A stretch of DNA of 64,000 bases, from positions 1 to 64,000 of the forward strand of contig NZ_JANQOM010000034.1 in the NCBI RefSeq assembly GCF_028289625.1, written 5' to 3'. Below are positions 7,840 to 16,581 of this stretch, in pieces. Every line of letters starts with the position of its first letter. Within the stretch, counting starts at the first letter, position 1. Source of the stretch: Winogradskyella sp. (lineage in GTDB: Bacteria; Bacteroidota; Bacteroidia; Flavobacteriales; Flavobacteriaceae). The position numbers and the translations under genes were made by a program. The notes beneath the pieces are model-generated. The model was not told where the DNA came from. It saw only the letters and a list, made by a program, of their open reading frames with translations, and searched no databases.

Positions 7840-9333
7840 CTAACCTTTAGGTTGACTCTCAAGAAGTTCTTTTAATTTCTTCTGTGAAAAGTCTTGATCA
7901 GGTTTCATTTCTAAGGCTTTTTCATACCATTTTATGGCCAAATCTATGCTATCCATGGCCTTGTAAGCATCGGCCACGCTATCTACCCAACCTGCATGCT
8001 CAGGTTCTAATTCGGTATTAAACATAAATACTTCCAATGCCTCTTTCAAATAATTTCTATCTATTAACCAATAGCCTAAGTCATCTATACCTCCACTATC
8101 AAACGTGTAATCCTGTGGTGATTTCTGCTTTTCTTCAAAATAGACTTCTTTGACTTTTTCAATCCCATCTGTAAGAACATAATCTTTTAGTTTGAAGTGA
8201 ATAGGCCCACGTGTTCGAAGCGTATCATTAAAAATGATATTCTTTAATATAATTGCCGCATTACTTTGTCTCCAGAAATAGTCTGTGTTTGTCATCATGA
8301 CGATAGCCGACTTTTTCTCTGGCATAAACCCAAAGAAGCTATTAAATCCCGTATCTTGACCATTATGATAGTAAATAGGTGACTCGTTAATCCTTCCAGG
8401 AAACCAGCTTAGACATACCTTTCTTTCGTCTTTAGGCGTATGTACAGTCGTTAATAACTCATAGGATGCTTCGCTATAAATTTGCTTTCCGTTGATCATA
8501 CCTTTATTCAAATAGACTTGCGCCCACAGTAGCATATCCTCAACATTGGAATGTAAAGTTGAGCTTCCTGCATGCCTTCTGTTATAAGGATAAATGTCAC
8601 TTACTTCATTTTGAAGACTATCTCCAAAGACATGGGGTTGCGTTGCCAAATCCTTAGGCACTTCTGGCTTAAAGAAGGTACTATTCTTCATACCAATAGG
8701 TTCAAAAATATGTTGTTTCATGTAGTCCTCAAAAGTCATCCCAGATGCTTTAGCAATGACATCGCATAGAATATCGAAAGCAGGATTACTGTAACTATAT
8801 GCTGTACCTGGCTCAAAATCCAATACTTCGGTTTTCTGACTTCTAGCGTAGCGTTCAGCCGCACCATCATCATATTGTGGTTTGTCCCATTCATAATCAC
8901 CAGTATTAGGGATACCCGAAGTATGCGCTAACATCTGTTTTATGGTAATGTCCTTATAACGCTCATCAGCCATCGTATAGTAAGGCAGATAATGCGTCAA
9001 CTTTTCATCTAAATCAACCTTCCCTTGTTCTACCAATTGGACAATAGCCGTAGCTACAAAAGGCTTAGACACCGAAGCCATATGAAATAAAGATGTCGTT
9101 GTTAATGAGTCCTTGGTATTTAAGCTTTTTACTCCATGAGCACCCTTGTAAATAATAGTATCATTTTTTATCATACCAATCACTATACCAGGTGCATCAA
9201 ACAACTCTTTTTGTTTAAGTACGGTCTCTTCAATTTTTAAAGCTTCTGGGGAAAGTAAATTTTTTTCTTCTTCTTTTTCTTTACAATTGAAAAGTAAAAG
9301 GAGGCAAACGATGGTGTACAGTGTTTTTTTCAT
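7840..9333 (-). CDS. class-C beta-lactamase-like serine hydrolase lipoprotein with C-terminal TPR
   Basis: This 497-residue protein has a lipobox ending at Cys17 (LLFNC). The catalytic domain (about 30-370) shows SVSK (87-90, SxxK), YSN (181-183) and HNGQDTG (323-329), the three motifs of the DD-peptidase/class C family. Roughly residues 430-497 form TPR-like helices (IDLAIKWYEKALEMKPD), a fusion often seen in Bacteroidota. It is probably anchored to a membrane facing the periplasm. Substrates in this family range from peptidoglycan to esters and D-amino-acid peptides and cannot be assigned. It lies 21 bases downstream of the GntR gene, suggesting co-transcription. Confidence 0.87.
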   Translation of the reverse strand: MKKTLYTIVCLLLLFNCKEKEEEKNLLSPEALKIEETVLKQKELFDAPGIVIGMIKNDTIIYKGAHGVKSLNTKDSLTTTSLFHMASVSKPFVATAIVQLVEQGKVDLDEKLTHYLPYYTMADERYKDITIKQMLAHTSGIPNTGDYEWDKPQYDDGAAERYARSQKTEVLDFEPGTAYSYSNPAFDILCDVIAKASGMTFEDYMKQHIFEPIGMKNSTFFKPEVPKDLATQPHVFGDSLQNEVSDIYPYNRRHAGSSTLHSNVEDMLLWAQVYLNKGMINGKQIYSEASYELLTTVHTPKDERKVCLSWFPGRINESPIYYHNGQDTGFNSFFGFMPEKKSAIVMMTNTDYFWRQSNAAIILKNIIFNDTLRTRGPIHFKLKDYVLTDGIEKVKEVYFEEKQKSPQDYTFDSGGIDDLGYWLIDRNYLKEALEVFMFNTELEPEHAGWVDSVADAYKAMDSIDLAIKWYEKALEMKPDQDFSQKKLKELLESQPKG

Positions 9334-9354
9334 TATTAAAATTATGGTTTTTAG

Positions 9355-9999
9355 TTATTTTGATTGATTCTTTTTGAGTTTATCAATGATGTATTGCACA
9401 CCTTGAATCCAATTATCTTCGACATTAGCTACTGCTTTATTAATATTATTAGAGGCCAAATGACCAATGATTTTTTCGTGCATAGCTATTGATGTTAACT
9501 TTTGGTCTTCGTTCCAAAAGGCGTAATCATACAAACTGATTCTCACCCTGAGGTTTTCAATGATTTTGATGGCTAACCCATTATTATAGGTCTCAATGAG
9601 TTTTTGATGAAACAAGCGGTCGTAATCCAACATTTCTAAAGCGTTTTTCGCATTTATAAACGCAGCATTTATACGTCTTAATTCTTCAATTTGTTTGGAG
9701 GTATACGATGAATTTTTAACGGCATTACACTCTAGTACAGCCATTAGATTATAAATCTCTTTAGCTTCAGTAATAGACAATTCCATCACAAAGAAACCGC
9801 GATTGGCAATGTAATTAACGATACCTGTTTCTGATAACTGCGTTAGCGCCTCTCTAATCGGTGTAACACTTAGCTCTAATTCTGAAGCAACACTAGGAAG
9901 TGAAATGCGTTCTCCAGGTTTTATATGACCAATAAGAATATGCTCCAGGAGAATTTTTTTCACTTCATCTTTAAAAATTATTTTTTTCAACATATTCAT
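9355..9999 (-). CDS. GntR family transcriptional regulator (FCD type)
   Basis: This 214-residue regulator has an N-terminal winged helix (about 10-75, containing PGERISLPSVASELELSVTP and IREALTQL) and an all-helical FCD effector domain (about 80-205). FCD regulators normally respond to small carboxylates or amino-acid derivatives. It sits between two serine-hydrolase genes on the same strand, so regulation of one or both is likely. The downstream hydrolase starts 21 bases after its stop. A candidate operator lies just upstream of its start (10007-10022). The effector is unknown. Confidence 0.9.
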   Translation of the reverse strand: MNMLKKIIFKDEVKKILLEHILIGHIKPGERISLPSVASELELSVTPIREALTQLSETGIVNYIANRGFFVMELSITEAKEIYNLMAVLECNAVKNSSYTSKQIEELRRINAAFINAKNALEMLDYDRLFHQKLIETYNNGLAIKIIENLRVRISLYDYAFWNEDQKLTSIAMHEKIIGHLASNNINKAVANVEDNWIQGVQYIIDKLKKNQSK

Positions 10000-10006
10000 A
10001 AAAATA

Positions 10007-10022
10007 ATATATCGTATATGAT
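10007..10022. promoter_or_regulatory. candidate GntR autoregulatory operator
   Basis: ATATA-TCG-TATAT (10007-10019) and the overlapping near-palindrome ATCGTATATGAT (10011-10022, 10 of 12 positions symmetric) lie immediately upstream of the GntR start. FCD regulators commonly bind GTATAC-like palindromes, so this is a plausible operator; no footprint evidence exists here. Confidence 0.35.
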
Positions 10023-10133
10023 TTTAGTATGAAAATTATATAAATGCTGTATAACACTTATTATTTTTCAACTTGTTAAACTAAAGATAACTTTATCACA
10101 TAATTGTTACACCTGCTACATAAAATATTATTG

Positions 10134-11573
10134 CTATTTTACTTTTTTACCATTATACCTAGTAACTTTCATACTTGTTACCGATTCATTTTCAAAACTA
10201 AATTCAAAATATAATCCTGTTTTAGCACTAAAGAATAAGGTATCTGACTCTGGTAATAAAAAAATAGAATTGGTCACAAGACCTCCTCTAAATTCCAAAC
10301 CATTATCCTTTACAATGATTTCGGATGTGATGTCCTCGGAAAATTGATATTCGCCAACATAGCGTAATAGTTGCTCGTTAGATTGTTCATTATACTTTCT
10401 TAATCTTGGGTAGACTCCTGGTAAATCATATTCTTTTGCGATGCTCAAAAATATCTCTTTTATAATATCATTCCCTTTATCAGAATTAACCATAATTGCT
10501 ACAGAAATAGGATGCTCCTTCCAAATTCTTAGGTCGGATACAAAGCCTTCGTCCGAGCCACCATGCCCAAACAAATGCTCAACCACATAAGGACCCATAC
10601 CTTGATTATTACCATAATCGGTAAGCATTTCGTTGACCGTTGTCGTCTTTAAAAAGCCATCTTTTTGGGTTTGATAGGTGTTTTGGATTTCCTTTGCCCA
10701 TAACAAAAGTTGAGAAGGTGTTGTCCAGAGTCCAGCAGCAGCCATTTCTGGATAAGTGTGCCATTTTCCAGTTACTTGAGAACCATCAGATTTATAACCC
10801 GCAGCTGCTATACCATGATAAGCCTTTGGCAGTGGGTTTTCATAAGTACTCGATGTCATACCAAGAGGATTGAGCACTTCGTCTTGCATAATATCATAAA
10901 AATTTTTCTGCTCTATTTCTGTAAGCATTAGTTGCATTATGGTATAACCACCACCAGAATAACCTACCTTTTCGCCAGGTTCCCTAAAGACACGTACTGG
11001 GTCCGTGTTACCCTTGCCATCCAATATGTCTAAAATACTAGGGATTTTATCATCAACAGAGTAGCCCGGAAAACCATGAACGGTAAGTCCTGCAGAGTGA
11101 TTTAAAAGACGCCTTAAAGTCACTTTCTCTTTGGTTGTAAATTCGTTTTCTGGTACTTTCCAACGTTTTAAAACGTCATTGACGTTATCATCTAAATTGA
11201 GTTGGCCTTGTTCAACAAGTTGAAGCGCTCTAGTAGCCGCAATAGGTTTGCTAATAGAACCTGCCTGAAACAAGGTTTTTGCCGTAACCTTTCTATTCTC
11301 ACTAGTATCTGCCATGCCGTAGCCTTTAGCCCATTCTACAACACCATTATTCATAACAGCTATACTAACACCATGAATATTTAATTCCTTTATTCGCTCT
11401 TCAATATTATAGTATTTAATACTTACACTATCCCCATATTGAACTCTTAAATTGGACTGAAGACCATTTTCTATTCTGTAGATTCTTTCTTTTAAACTTT
11501 TATTCTTTTCATTCTTTTGACCGTGACAACCACTAATAATAAATAGGGTTGCGACATAGCATAATATGCGCAT
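10134..11573 (-). CDS. class-C beta-lactamase-like serine hydrolase lipoprotein
   Basis: This 479-residue protein has lipobox IISGC (Cys16). The catalytic domain has SISK at 106-109, YSG at 205-207 and HGGSDEG at 337-343. The C-terminal 90 residues form a beta-rich domain of the type appended to many Bacteroidota serine hydrolases. It is likely exported and membrane-anchored. It lies upstream of the GntR gene on the same strand with a 134-base gap containing the candidate operator, so it is probably a separate unit under common control. It is only a distant paralog of the hydrolase at 7840. Confidence 0.86.
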   Translation of the reverse strand: MRILCYVATLFIISGCHGQKNEKNKSLKERIYRIENGLQSNLRVQYGDSVSIKYYNIEERIKELNIHGVSIAVMNNGVVEWAKGYGMADTSENRKVTAKTLFQAGSISKPIAATRALQLVEQGQLNLDDNVNDVLKRWKVPENEFTTKEKVTLRRLLNHSAGLTVHGFPGYSVDDKIPSILDILDGKGNTDPVRVFREPGEKVGYSGGGYTIMQLMLTEIEQKNFYDIMQDEVLNPLGMTSSTYENPLPKAYHGIAAAGYKSDGSQVTGKWHTYPEMAAAGLWTTPSQLLLWAKEIQNTYQTQKDGFLKTTTVNEMLTDYGNNQGMGPYVVEHLFGHGGSDEGFVSDLRIWKEHPISVAIMVNSDKGNDIIKEIFLSIAKEYDLPGVYPRLRKYNEQSNEQLLRYVGEYQFSEDITSEIIVKDNGLEFRGGLVTNSIFLLPESDTLFFSAKTGLYFEFSFENESVTSMKVTRYNGKKVK

Positions 11574-11723
11574 AATCGAATTTTTAAAATTAATTTTTTG
11601 ATGAATTTTTATAAGCTACCGCATGGAATTATCATAAATTACCATGCAGTGCTTAAGGTTTTAGAACTATTAATTCTAAAAAATGTGAAGATAATCTAGC
11701 TGGATAACTAGATTTTTTAAGAT

Positions 11724-12734
11724 TTAATCTTGCTTTCTTAAATAAACGCTTCCTGAACCTGCGTCTAATTTCATCTTTGTATTGCCAGATTTTAACTGAA
11801 GCTCCATCCCTTTTACGCCGTTAACTATGGTTTCGTTTAACACCTTAAAATCAATATTGCTTAAAATGCGATATCCAGTGGCATCAACGTTGAGATCAAC
11901 ACCATTAGGCAAAGTGACATCTATATAGCCATCATTACTTACCAATGAGTATAACTTTTTAGGGGCCTCATCAAAAACTACTGTGATGTTGCCTCCAATG
12001 GTATTAGCTATAACTGGCCCATCCACATTGGTGAGGTTAATAGATTTGTAGGACGTGGAGATTTCTACGTCTCCTTTAAAATCTGATAATGTCCATGGTT
12101 CAGATGTTGTTCTCAGGAAGAAAGTATTTGAATTTTTCTTTTTACAGTTTTCAGCATTCCACGATAGTTTAATGCTATTTGGAATTAATATTTCATACTT
12201 ATTATTGGCTTGAAAAAAGCTATTGAGTTTTGTTGTGACATCTTTCTTCGATTTCCCTTTTTTATCTTTGACAAAATACGAGTAACCATCTACCTTGCTC
12301 TTATCCGATACACTATAATCATAGTCTTTAATGATTAACTCTCCGGGTTTTTCTATAATATTTAAATACAGATTATCTGCCGGATTAGTGGATTTATTGC
12401 CTAATGGTTTTAAACCTTTCTCTAACTCTGCATCCTTATATTTTGAGGATAACAGATAAAAACTTTGCCCTGATGATTCCTCTAATGAATCTAATGATCG
12501 TTCTCTCTTTATTAAACTACCGTCTTTGTTATCAAAACTATAATAATAGGAAAAGCCTGATTGGTCAAGACTCTTAATGACCACCTCATCCCCATCATAG
12601 CCTTTAATGGTCATATGCGAATTGGAGCATATTTTTAAAGTCCCCTTGTTGAATTTAATTCGTTTTTCTTTGTCTTGTGCATGAGTTACTCCTGTGATTA
12701 AAAGAAGTGTAACTATTGTGATTATGTTTTTCAT
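11724..12734 (-). CDS. secreted DUF4097-like beta-repeat protein
   Basis: This 336-residue protein has a clear Sec signal (residues 1-20, ending THAQ). The body is beta-strand rich. Its C-terminal half alternates short hydrophobic strands with polar turns (VEISTSYKSINLTNVDGPV and GYIDVTLPNGVDLNVDATG), typical of DUF4097 right-handed beta-solenoid domains. It is probably periplasmic. It follows the sigma and anti-sigma genes on the same strand, with an intergenic palindrome between, so it may be the output or sensing component of that sigma locus. No enzymatic motif is visible. Confidence 0.72.
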   Translation of the reverse strand: MKNIITIVTLLLITGVTHAQDKEKRIKFNKGTLKICSNSHMTIKGYDGDEVVIKSLDQSGFSYYYSFDNKDGSLIKRERSLDSLEESSGQSFYLLSSKYKDAELEKGLKPLGNKSTNPADNLYLNIIEKPGELIIKDYDYSVSDKSKVDGYSYFVKDKKGKSKKDVTTKLNSFFQANNKYEILIPNSIKLSWNAENCKKKNSNTFFLRTTSEPWTLSDFKGDVEISTSYKSINLTNVDGPVIANTIGGNITVVFDEAPKKLYSLVSNDGYIDVTLPNGVDLNVDATGYRILSNIDFKVLNETIVNGVKGMELQLKSGNTKMKLDAGSGSVYLRKQD

Positions 12735-12769
12735 TTCTGTTCGTTTTTTAGTTCACCGTAGCTTTTTCA

Positions 12770-12808
12770 GCCTTCGTAGCCATAGCAACTATGGCGAAGT
12801 TGGCTAGC
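12770..12808. repeat. intergenic palindrome between anti-sigma and DUF4097 genes
   Basis: An imperfect hairpin is built on GCCATAG-CAA-CTATGGC with flanking CTTC/GAAG and AGCC/GGCT arms. It sits in the untranslated space between two genes of one operon and could process or attenuate the transcript. Confidence 0.45.
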
Positions 12809-12817
12809 GTAAGCGAA

Positions 12818-13441
12818 TTATTGATTTAACATGGCTAATAATGCTGATGCATTGTCTTTTACTAATGGTAAAGATTCTTTATCCTCCATAATTTTTTGCA
12901 ACGGTGCTTTGGCACGTTGTTCTCTTAAGATAGCGATAGATTTTATGAGCTTAAGTTGTACGATAGGTTCATTTTCGGTACCTAGAGCATCAATAAGGTT
13001 ATTTCTAACCATTTGATTATCCGGGAACTTTAATAGCGCATCGATAACAGCAATCTTAGAATTAGCATCAGAATCCTCTTTTAGGATTTTGAAAAACGCA
13101 TTGAGAATTTTTTCGTCCTCTTTTTTATTCTGAAACTCATCTTCTATGTCGTAAATAGCTTCTAAACGCGAACTATTGGTATCACTCTCATCTAAGGCAG
13201 TTACTAGATTGTCTCTAATCTCATTTTGCTTCATCTGCTCATTGTAGAAATAACCAACAGTGATCAGTAATGCCACACTTGCTGCAATAGAGGCATATCT
13301 AATAATGTGTAATCGTCTTACGCGACCTGATGGATGAAGTTCCTTTTTTAGTCGAGCTTCAAAATCCAAAGATGCACTTTCTGGCATTTTTTGGTCATCA
13401 AAGTCGGATTTGTGCTCCTTAACAAATTTCTCTAAACTCAT
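12818..13441 (-). CDS. probable anti-sigma factor with HEAT-like periplasmic domain
   Basis: This 207-residue single-pass membrane protein has a cytoplasmic N-terminus (1-45), a membrane segment at about 47-66, and a C-terminal region of paired helices (about 105-205, with units such as SKIAVIDALLKFPDNQMVRN) resembling HEAT repeats. Its start overlaps the sigma-factor stop by 4 bases (ATGA), the hallmark of sigma/anti-sigma pairs. No zinc-binding HxxxCxxC motif is present, so it is not a ZAS-type anti-sigma. The anti-sigma role is inferred from topology and coupling. Confidence 0.72.
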   Translation of the reverse strand: MSLEKFVKEHKSDFDDQKMPESASLDFEARLKKELHPSGRVRRLHIIRYASIAASVALLITVGYFYNEQMKQNEIRDNLVTALDESDTNSSRLEAIYDIEDEFQNKKEDEKILNAFFKILKEDSDANSKIAVIDALLKFPDNQMVRNNLIDALGTENEPIVQLKLIKSIAILREQRAKAPLQKIMEDKESLPLVKDNASALLAMLNQ

Positions 13442-13974
13442 AATACAATACTATTTTGCAATTGTTCCTTTAAAAGACGTTTCCCTCTTACATATTGATT
13501 GCGTACCGTGCTTTCCTTTAAGCCCAATTGCTGTGCTATTTCCTTATGGGAATAGTCTTCAATGAGGTACAGCACAATAATGATGCGGTATTTATCCTTT
13601 AAATTAGCTATCGCTTTTTTAACGTCTTCAAACTTTAAAGACTTTTCCTCGTAATCGTCTTGTGTGTCTTCTGTTTCTGGAAGTTGATTGGCATCGTGTA
13701 GCCAACTTAATTTCTTTTGCTTCCTTAAAAAATCTAAAGCACAATTCACAACGATACGTTTTAACCAAGGCCCAAGGTTAAGGTCATGTTCTAACTTCGA
13801 CATATTCTGAAACGCTTTTATAAAAGCATCGTGCACAGCGTCCTGCGCATCGTGTTCGTTTTTAATAATCCTATAGCTCACGTTATACAGCATATCCTTG
13901 TACATCTGATATACTTGCATCTGCGCTTTTAGATCATTCTGCTTGCATGCTCTTATTAATTCTGAACGTTCCAA
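13438..13974 (-). CDS. ECF RNA polymerase sigma factor
   Basis: This 178-residue ECF sigma factor has region 2 at about 10-85 (including HDAQDAVHDAFIKAFQNM) and region 4 at about 120-172 (YSHKEIAQQLGLKESTVRNQ, a clear helix-turn-helix). It is the first gene of the sigma/anti-sigma/DUF4097 locus and overlaps the anti-sigma start by 4 bases. The signal it responds to is unknown. The group is distinct from the two other small ECFs in this window (28662 and 47558), although all share the Bacteroidota YSHKEIA or YDHKVIA style of region 4. Confidence 0.92.
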   Translation of the reverse strand: MERSELIRACKQNDLKAQMQVYQMYKDMLYNVSYRIIKNEHDAQDAVHDAFIKAFQNMSKLEHDLNLGPWLKRIVVNCALDFLRKQKKLSWLHDANQLPETEDTQDDYEEKSLKFEDVKKAIANLKDKYRIIIVLYLIEDYSHKEIAQQLGLKESTVRNQYVRGKRLLKEQLQNSIVL

Positions 13975-14091
13975 AAATTAGTTTTCGATAGGTTAGTTTT
14001 CTTAAAAACGTAAGACATTAAAAAATGTCACAAAAAATTGAATTTAATTTTAAAATTAGGGAATGTTTGGGATATCTGAAGAGAAGTCATC

Positions 14092-15132
14092 TCACAGGTC
14101 AGCTAACCAATCTGATATAGTTTGTAAAAACCCTTCTGGTCGCTCCCAAGTTAAGTCATTGTCTTGAAATTCATAAAAGCCACCTGTTTTACACTTAAAC
14201 ATATTATGATTAGCTTCTGGGAATGATTTTATAGTCAACTCAGTAGCTTTACCAAGCGTGCTTTCATAAAGTGCTTTGGTTTTTTTCCAATCGACATGCA
14301 TATCTTTCTCTCCAAATAGGGCTAAAACAGGACAACTGATATTCATCAACATGGTATCAAAATTTTCAATGACTATGGGTAATCCAGTGACCTTATCGAG
14401 CTTTTGTGTTATGGCTGTTTCCTGATACTTATAATATGCTTCTTCCTTGTAAGGACCACCATTAAATCGCAATATAAATGCATTCTTACTTAGATTTGGT
14501 GCCGCTTTTTTAGCACTTTCAAAACTACCACCAGTATATTGAATCTTAGTCGCTTTTGACCATTCATCAGTTAATAAACTAATGGAATCTTTTGGTACTC
14601 CTTCTATACGTAAGTTATTTTCTAAGAGGTACTTAAAGTTTTCTTTACCATCTACACCACTAATCGAAATCCAAAAGGCAATGTCTTTATATTGATTAAT
14701 GATGATTGGATTGACCCAACTGGCTCTGCTGCCACCATATAATCCAATATTATCTGATCCTGAAATTTTCTGTTCTTTAAGCACATTAATAGCTGCAATA
14801 GCCTCGGAAGCACTATCGTATACGGTTTGACCATAACTAAACGTACCTGTACTTTGTCCACAGCCTATTTTATCCCACATATAAGTGGCATAACCACTAT
14901 TTACAATAGTTGTTCTGATATCGGCGTACCAATTTTGAGCAACGGCATTAGTTTGACCAGAACCATGCATAATAAGCACCAAACCTCTAGGAATAGTATC
15001 CTTAGGCATATCTAAAACACCATTCAGCGTTTGATTTTGATAGTTAAATTCGAAGATTTGTCTTTGTTGTTGGGCAGATAAAAAGAGTGTTATAAAAAGA
15101 CTAAAATAAAGTAAGGTATGTAGTCGTATCAT
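14092..15132 (-). CDS. secreted alpha/beta hydrolase
   Basis: This 346-residue protein has an N-terminal signal (about 1-20, ending SAQQ). Hydrolase features are HGSG (56-59), a nucleophile elbow LYGGSRAS with Ser135, an Asp in FGEKDMHVDW (277) and His309 in EANHNMF. The elbow is GGSRA rather than canonical GxSxG; the last Gly is replaced by Ala, which occurs in some acyltransferase/peptidase-like families. Substrate is unknown. The start codon lies at the edge of a strong hairpin (15131-15174). Confidence 0.8.
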   Translation of the reverse strand: MIRLHTLLYFSLFITLFLSAQQQRQIFEFNYQNQTLNGVLDMPKDTIPRGLVLIMHGSGQTNAVAQNWYADIRTTIVNSGYATYMWDKIGCGQSTGTFSYGQTVYDSASEAIAAINVLKEQKISGSDNIGLYGGSRASWVNPIIINQYKDIAFWISISGVDGKENFKYLLENNLRIEGVPKDSISLLTDEWSKATKIQYTGGSFESAKKAAPNLSKNAFILRFNGGPYKEEAYYKYQETAITQKLDKVTGLPIVIENFDTMLMNISCPVLALFGEKDMHVDWKKTKALYESTLGKATELTIKSFPEANHNMFKCKTGGFYEFQDNDLTWERPEGFLQTISDWLADL

Positions 15133-15174
15133 TCTAAGTGATCATATGGATATGATTCAAAGACCACTTAGAAT
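15131..15174. promoter_or_regulatory. hairpin enclosing the start codon of the secreted hydrolase gene
   Basis: Perfect 10-base arms (15131-15140 with 15165-15174) continue into perfect 7-base arms (15141-15147 with 15150-15156), with an 8-base bulge on one side. In the mRNA the first two bases of the ATG lie in the outer stem, so the structure could restrict ribosome access. Confidence 0.6.
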
Positions 15175-15485
15175 TGAAAATGTTACAGTTTTACACTAGT
15201 TAGAACAAGTCGCACTAATTTGGATTGTTGCACTAAAATAGTTGCTTTCATAATATGGTTTTGTGCTTAGACTAAGATAAGGGATTAAGATTTAATGTAA
15301 GAATATAAATAAAATTGAGTTACACTTATTGTGCTGGTTTATGGTCTAAGCATTTATTTGAAAGTCCTAATTACTCCAAATTTGTTCATTATCCAGGGCA
15401 TGAACCATATATGCTATTGCAAAACGTATTTACACCGTCGATCTTAATCAATAATTTTTTTGTTAACTAACAAAATTAGAAATAA
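15175..15485. other. intergenic region with no recognised gene
   Basis: About 310 AT-rich bases lie between two minus-strand genes. I see no open frame with a credible start, no tRNA-like fold and no clear terminator. The promoter for the hydrolase at 14092 should be here, but no convincing TAnnTTTG element could be picked out. Confidence 0.5.
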
Positions 15486-16343
15486 TTAATCTAGAATAAT
15501 TTTGAGGGAATCTCGCTCTCCTTTACTAGCTGAAAGTTTGATAATGTACTGTTTTTGGTCAGCAAAAATACCAACGGCACTAGTATTTGGTGGATTAGTT
15601 CCTATGTTTAAGGCTTCTATTTCGATAATGTTTTCTCCTAATTGCAGCTCAATATCAAAAAATTTACCTTCATTAGAAAGACCTAAATTTGAATCTAAAA
15701 CTTTGCTATTTAAATAAATATTAATGCTATCATTATCTTCTACATCTCTGTCCCAGACCTTAATCTTGATATCTTTTGTAAAAAGTTTAACTTCTTTCTT
15801 ATTCAACTCTATGGTTTCGTAATTAATTGAATCTGTAGTAGTTATTTGCTCTTCCTTTATTTTTTGAGTTTGGTTATCAATTCTGCTTTTAGTTAGCTTG
15901 AATGTTCCTGGATAACATTTTCCATTCATGAATTTTTTATTAATAGCATCATAAGTATTAGTGGAGTCCCATATTCCTACTATAGTTAATTCGTTATCTA
16001 TTTCGTCTACTTTGATACTACCTCTAAACCTCTTAAGGCAAGAACCTGTAAATCCCGATTCAGGGCTAAATTGCACTTTTATAACTTCATTTTCTTTTAT
16101 TTCTATAATATTTTCTTTTATTGAACCCTCAAATTTGTAAGATGTATAGCAATTTAAATCGTTTTGAACATATACTGATGTTCCTGATAGCATATACCCA
16201 TTTTGAATAATATTTACCTCCATGTCCCAGTCATAAGGCTTATTATTTTGTATAATTTCACCACTCCATTTTCCACTCAAATCTTGGCTAATGGACAATA
16301 ATGGAATTAAAAAAGTAAATGATAGAATGATAAATTGTTTCAT
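15486..16343 (-). CDS. secreted protein of unknown function with C-terminal beta-sandwich
   Basis: This 285-residue protein has a Sec signal (1-19, ending SISQ). After it comes a beta-rich module opening with DLSGKWSGEI, resembling lipocalin-like or stress-response domains common in Bacteroidota. The C-terminal part (about 195-280: DIKIKVWDRDVEDNDSINIY, then LGENIIEIEALNIGTNPPNT) is a conserved beta-sandwich I have seen attached to flavobacterial exported proteins. No catalytic motif is seen. It appears to be a single-gene unit. Confidence 0.65.
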   Translation of the reverse strand: MKQFIILSFTFLIPLLSISQDLSGKWSGEIIQNNKPYDWDMEVNIIQNGYMLSGTSVYVQNDLNCYTSYKFEGSIKENIIEIKENEVIKVQFSPESGFTGSCLKRFRGSIKVDEIDNELTIVGIWDSTNTYDAINKKFMNGKCYPGTFKLTKSRIDNQTQKIKEEQITTTDSINYETIELNKKEVKLFTKDIKIKVWDRDVEDNDSINIYLNSKVLDSNLGLSNEGKFFDIELQLGENIIEIEALNIGTNPPNTSAVGIFADQKQYIIKLSASKGERDSLKIILD

Positions 16344-16415
16344 AATATTTTGAAACTTATATGTGTTCAGTTATAATTAAACTTATTGGATGATACTAAA
16401 GCTAGTTTAGCACTT

Positions 16416-16581
16416 GTAAGCGAAGTTAGTTTTTCTGTATCAAGAAATCAATATGTAGAACTACGTAATTATAAACAATACAGCAAGATTGGAAAAGTGA
16501 TGCTCTTATTCTACCTTTAATTTTGTAGTCAGTGGAACAAAGCACATGGCAACAACTAAACAAGTGCCGTTTTCACCCTAA
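16416..16581 (+). pseudogene. duplicated araC leader and start, truncated after 11 codons
   Basis: Bases 16416-16553 closely match 17767-17913, the leader and first codons of the AraC regulator gene, including the blocks GCAAGATTGGAAAAGTGAT and TACCTTTAATTTTGTAGTC and the start ATGGCAACAAC (ATGGCAGCAGC in the intact copy). The ATG at 16546 opens a frame that ends after 11 codons. Homology stops just before the 3' end of the convergent CoA-transferase gene. Confidence 0.8.

Noticed and set aside
11693..11714. Hairpin AATCTAG/CTAGATT followed by T-run on the + strand
   Set aside because: The T-run is on the wrong strand for the DUF4097 gene and no + gene precedes it.
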